From positions 1 through 64,000 of the forward strand of contig NZ_KB894104.1 in the NCBI RefSeq assembly GCF_000374305.1: 64,000 nucleotides of DNA. Reading direction: 5' to 3'. Below the pieces are notes generated by a model, which worked only from the letters and a program-made list of their open reading frames with translations, made no database searches and was not told the origin of the DNA. This document shows, piece after piece, positions 62,909 through 64,000 of this stretch; the first letter of the stretch is position 1, and every line of letters starts with the position of its first letter. The stretch is from Actinomadura flavalba DSM 45200 (GTDB lineage Bacteria > Actinomycetota > Actinomycetes > Streptosporangiales > Streptosporangiaceae). A program made the translations under genes and the position numbers.

Positions 62909-63379
62909 ATGTCAAGCGATCCGCCCGGCTTCGAGCTGCCGCTGCGCCTGTTCCTGGCGTTCCGCACCATCGTCGACGAGGTCCACGCCGAACTCGCCGC
63001 CGCCGGACACGACCGGCTGCGCCCCACGCACGGCTTCGTCTTCCAGGCGATCGGCCCGCACGGCGCCACCGCCGCCGACCTCGGCCGCCGCCTCGGCGTC
63101 TCCAAGCAGGCCGCCGGGAAGACGATCGACGCCCTGGTCCGCGACGGCTACCTCGAACGCGCCGCCGACCCCGCCGACGCGCGCCGCAAGACCGTCCGGC
63201 TGACCCCCCGCGCCCACGACGCCCTCGCCCGCTCCGAGGCCGGATTCGCCCGCGCCCGGGACCGCTGGACGACCGAACTCGGCACCGCCCGCGTCCGCGA
63301 CCTGGAGGACGCCCTGCGCACGATGACGACCGAGGACCCCTGGCGCCTGGACCTCCCCGGCTGGTTCGGCGGCCCCTAG
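62909..63379 (+). CDS. MarR-family transcriptional regulator
   Basis: A 156-residue MarR protein: GATAADLGRRLGVSKQAAGKTIDALVRDGYLERAADPADARRKTVRLT contains the recognition helix (VSKQAAGKTIDALV) and the wing with DARRKTVRLT. The ATG at 62909 is chosen over TTG 62900. It is divergent from a cupin gene with 59 nt between the starts and an inverted repeat in between, so it most likely represses both the cupin gene and itself. The stop codon TAG is part of the -10 hexamer of the HAD gene. Confidence 0.9.
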   Translation: MSSDPPGFELPLRLFLAFRTIVDEVHAELAAAGHDRLRPTHGFVFQAIGPHGATAADLGRRLGVSKQAAGKTIDALVRDGYLERAADPADARRKTVRLTPRAHDALARSEAGFARARDRWTTELGTARVRDLEDALRTMTTEDPWRLDLPGWFGGP

Positions 63380-63382
63380 AAT
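63377..63382 (+). promoter_or_regulatory. -10 element of a leaderless HAD-gene promoter
   Basis: TAGAAT, 7 nt before GTG 63390 and overlapping the MarR stop codon. Confidence 0.45.
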
Positions 63383-63389
63383 CGGCGGC

Positions 63390-64000
63390 GTGCTGAACGT
63401 GGACGCGGTGCTGTTCGACCTCGACGGAACGCTGCTCGACCACGCCCATTCGTCCACGGCGGCGATCGCCGCGACGCTCCCCGACGCCGACCCGGACGTC
63501 CTCGCACCACGCTGGGCCGCGCTCACCGACCAGGGCATGGACCGCTTCCTGTCCGGCGAATGGACGTTCCCGCAGCAGCGCCGCTGGCGCATCACGACCC
63601 TGCGCGCCGAACTCGGCCTGCCCCCGCTCGACGACACCGCCTACGACACGTGGCTCGCCGCCTACGTCCACGCCTACGAGGCCGCCTGGCGCGCCTTCCC
63701 CGACGTCACCCCCGCACTGGCCGCCCTGTCGGGCGCACGGCTCGGCGTCATCACCAACGGCGACACCTTCCAGCAACGCGCCAAGCTCGCCGCACTCGGC
63801 CTGACACCCGCCCTCCCCTACGTCCTGACCTCGCACGAGTTCGGCCGAGCCAAACCCGACCCCGCGATCTTCCACGCGGCCTGCGACGCACTCGCCCTCC
63901 CCCCGCACCGCGTCGCCTACGTCGGCGACCGCCTCGACACCGACGCCCGCGGCGCCACCGCAGCGGGCCTCCACGGCATCTGGCTGGACCGCCCCGCCCT
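63390..64000 (+). CDS. HAD-superfamily hydrolase (cut by the right edge)
   Basis: At least 203 residues with no stop before the window ends. My translation gives VLFDLDGTLLDHAH (motif I, Asp10 and Asp12), GVITNGD (motif II), a KPDPAIF lysine (motif III) and VGDRLDTDARGA (motif IV), so all four HAD motifs are present. It resembles YjjG/Gph-type phosphatases. GTG 63390 has no Shine-Dalgarno sequence; TAGAAT lies 7 nt upstream, suggesting a leaderless mRNA. The missing C-terminus is probably short, since a full HAD of this type has about 220 residues. Confidence 0.9.
   Translation, partial: MLNVDAVLFDLDGTLLDHAHSSTAAIAATLPDADPDVLAPRWAALTDQGMDRFLSGEWTFPQQRRWRITTLRAELGLPPLDDTAYDTWLAAYVHAYEAAWRAFPDVTPALAALSGARLGVITNGDTFQQRAKLAALGLTPALPYVLTSHEFGRAKPDPAIFHAACDALALPPHRVAYVGDRLDTDARGATAAGLHGIWLDRPA

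Overview
The window looks like chromosomal DNA from a high-GC filamentous actinomycete. GC is very high throughout, GTG starts are common, and mreBCD, rodA and PBP2 sit together with clpP1/clpP2/clpX, tig, a mycobacterial-type gpgP-rsfS-nadD run and many NarL-type two-component genes. Gene content and order resemble Streptomyces and Streptosporangiales; a Thermomonosporaceae member such as Actinomadura is a reasonable guess, but nothing here fixes the genus.

Layout. Bases 1-450 hold the promoters and leader of an rRNA operon that reads left and leaves the window before its 16S gene. Bases 0.6-19 kb are accessory: a VOC protein; a tightly coupled four-gene minus-strand operon (7635-8171 DUF4365 nuclease, 351-aa unknown, 208-aa winged-helix protein, 1512-aa AAA/HerA double ATPase) that I read as an uncharacterised defence-type system; an XRE regulator divergent from an MFS exporter; a DUF1345 membrane protein; then a 7.4-kb block of catabolic and secreted-enzyme genes bracketed by two identical tRNA-Ala(GGC) genes, each with its own terminator.

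From 19 kb to 60 kb lies the conserved core cluster, mostly on the minus strand: gpgP-like, rsfS, nadD; (M48 peptidase, TIGR03767-type phosphoesterase); proA, proB, obgE; rpmA, rplU; rne; two radical-SAM-type proteins; rodA, mrdA, mreD, mreC, mreB; ndk; folC; valS; clpX, clpP2, clpP1; tig; tex. These genes serve ribosome assembly (obgE, rplU, rpmA, rsfS), RNA processing (rne), elongation and sporulation wall growth (mre-rodA-PBP2), proline, NAD and folate supply, and protein quality control (clp, tig). Lineage-specific insertions interrupt it: an MFS gene with its own AT-rich operator between ndk and folC, and a histidine kinase/regulator pair plus an NTF2-like protein between valS and clpX.

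From 60 to 64 kb there is a second kinase/regulator pair, a tautomerase-fold protein lacking the usual catalytic proline, a cupin gene divergent from a MarR gene across an inverted-repeat operator, and a HAD hydrolase cut by the right edge. Several genes have a TANNNT hexamer 6-9 nt before the start codon and no Shine-Dalgarno sequence, which points to leaderless mRNAs.
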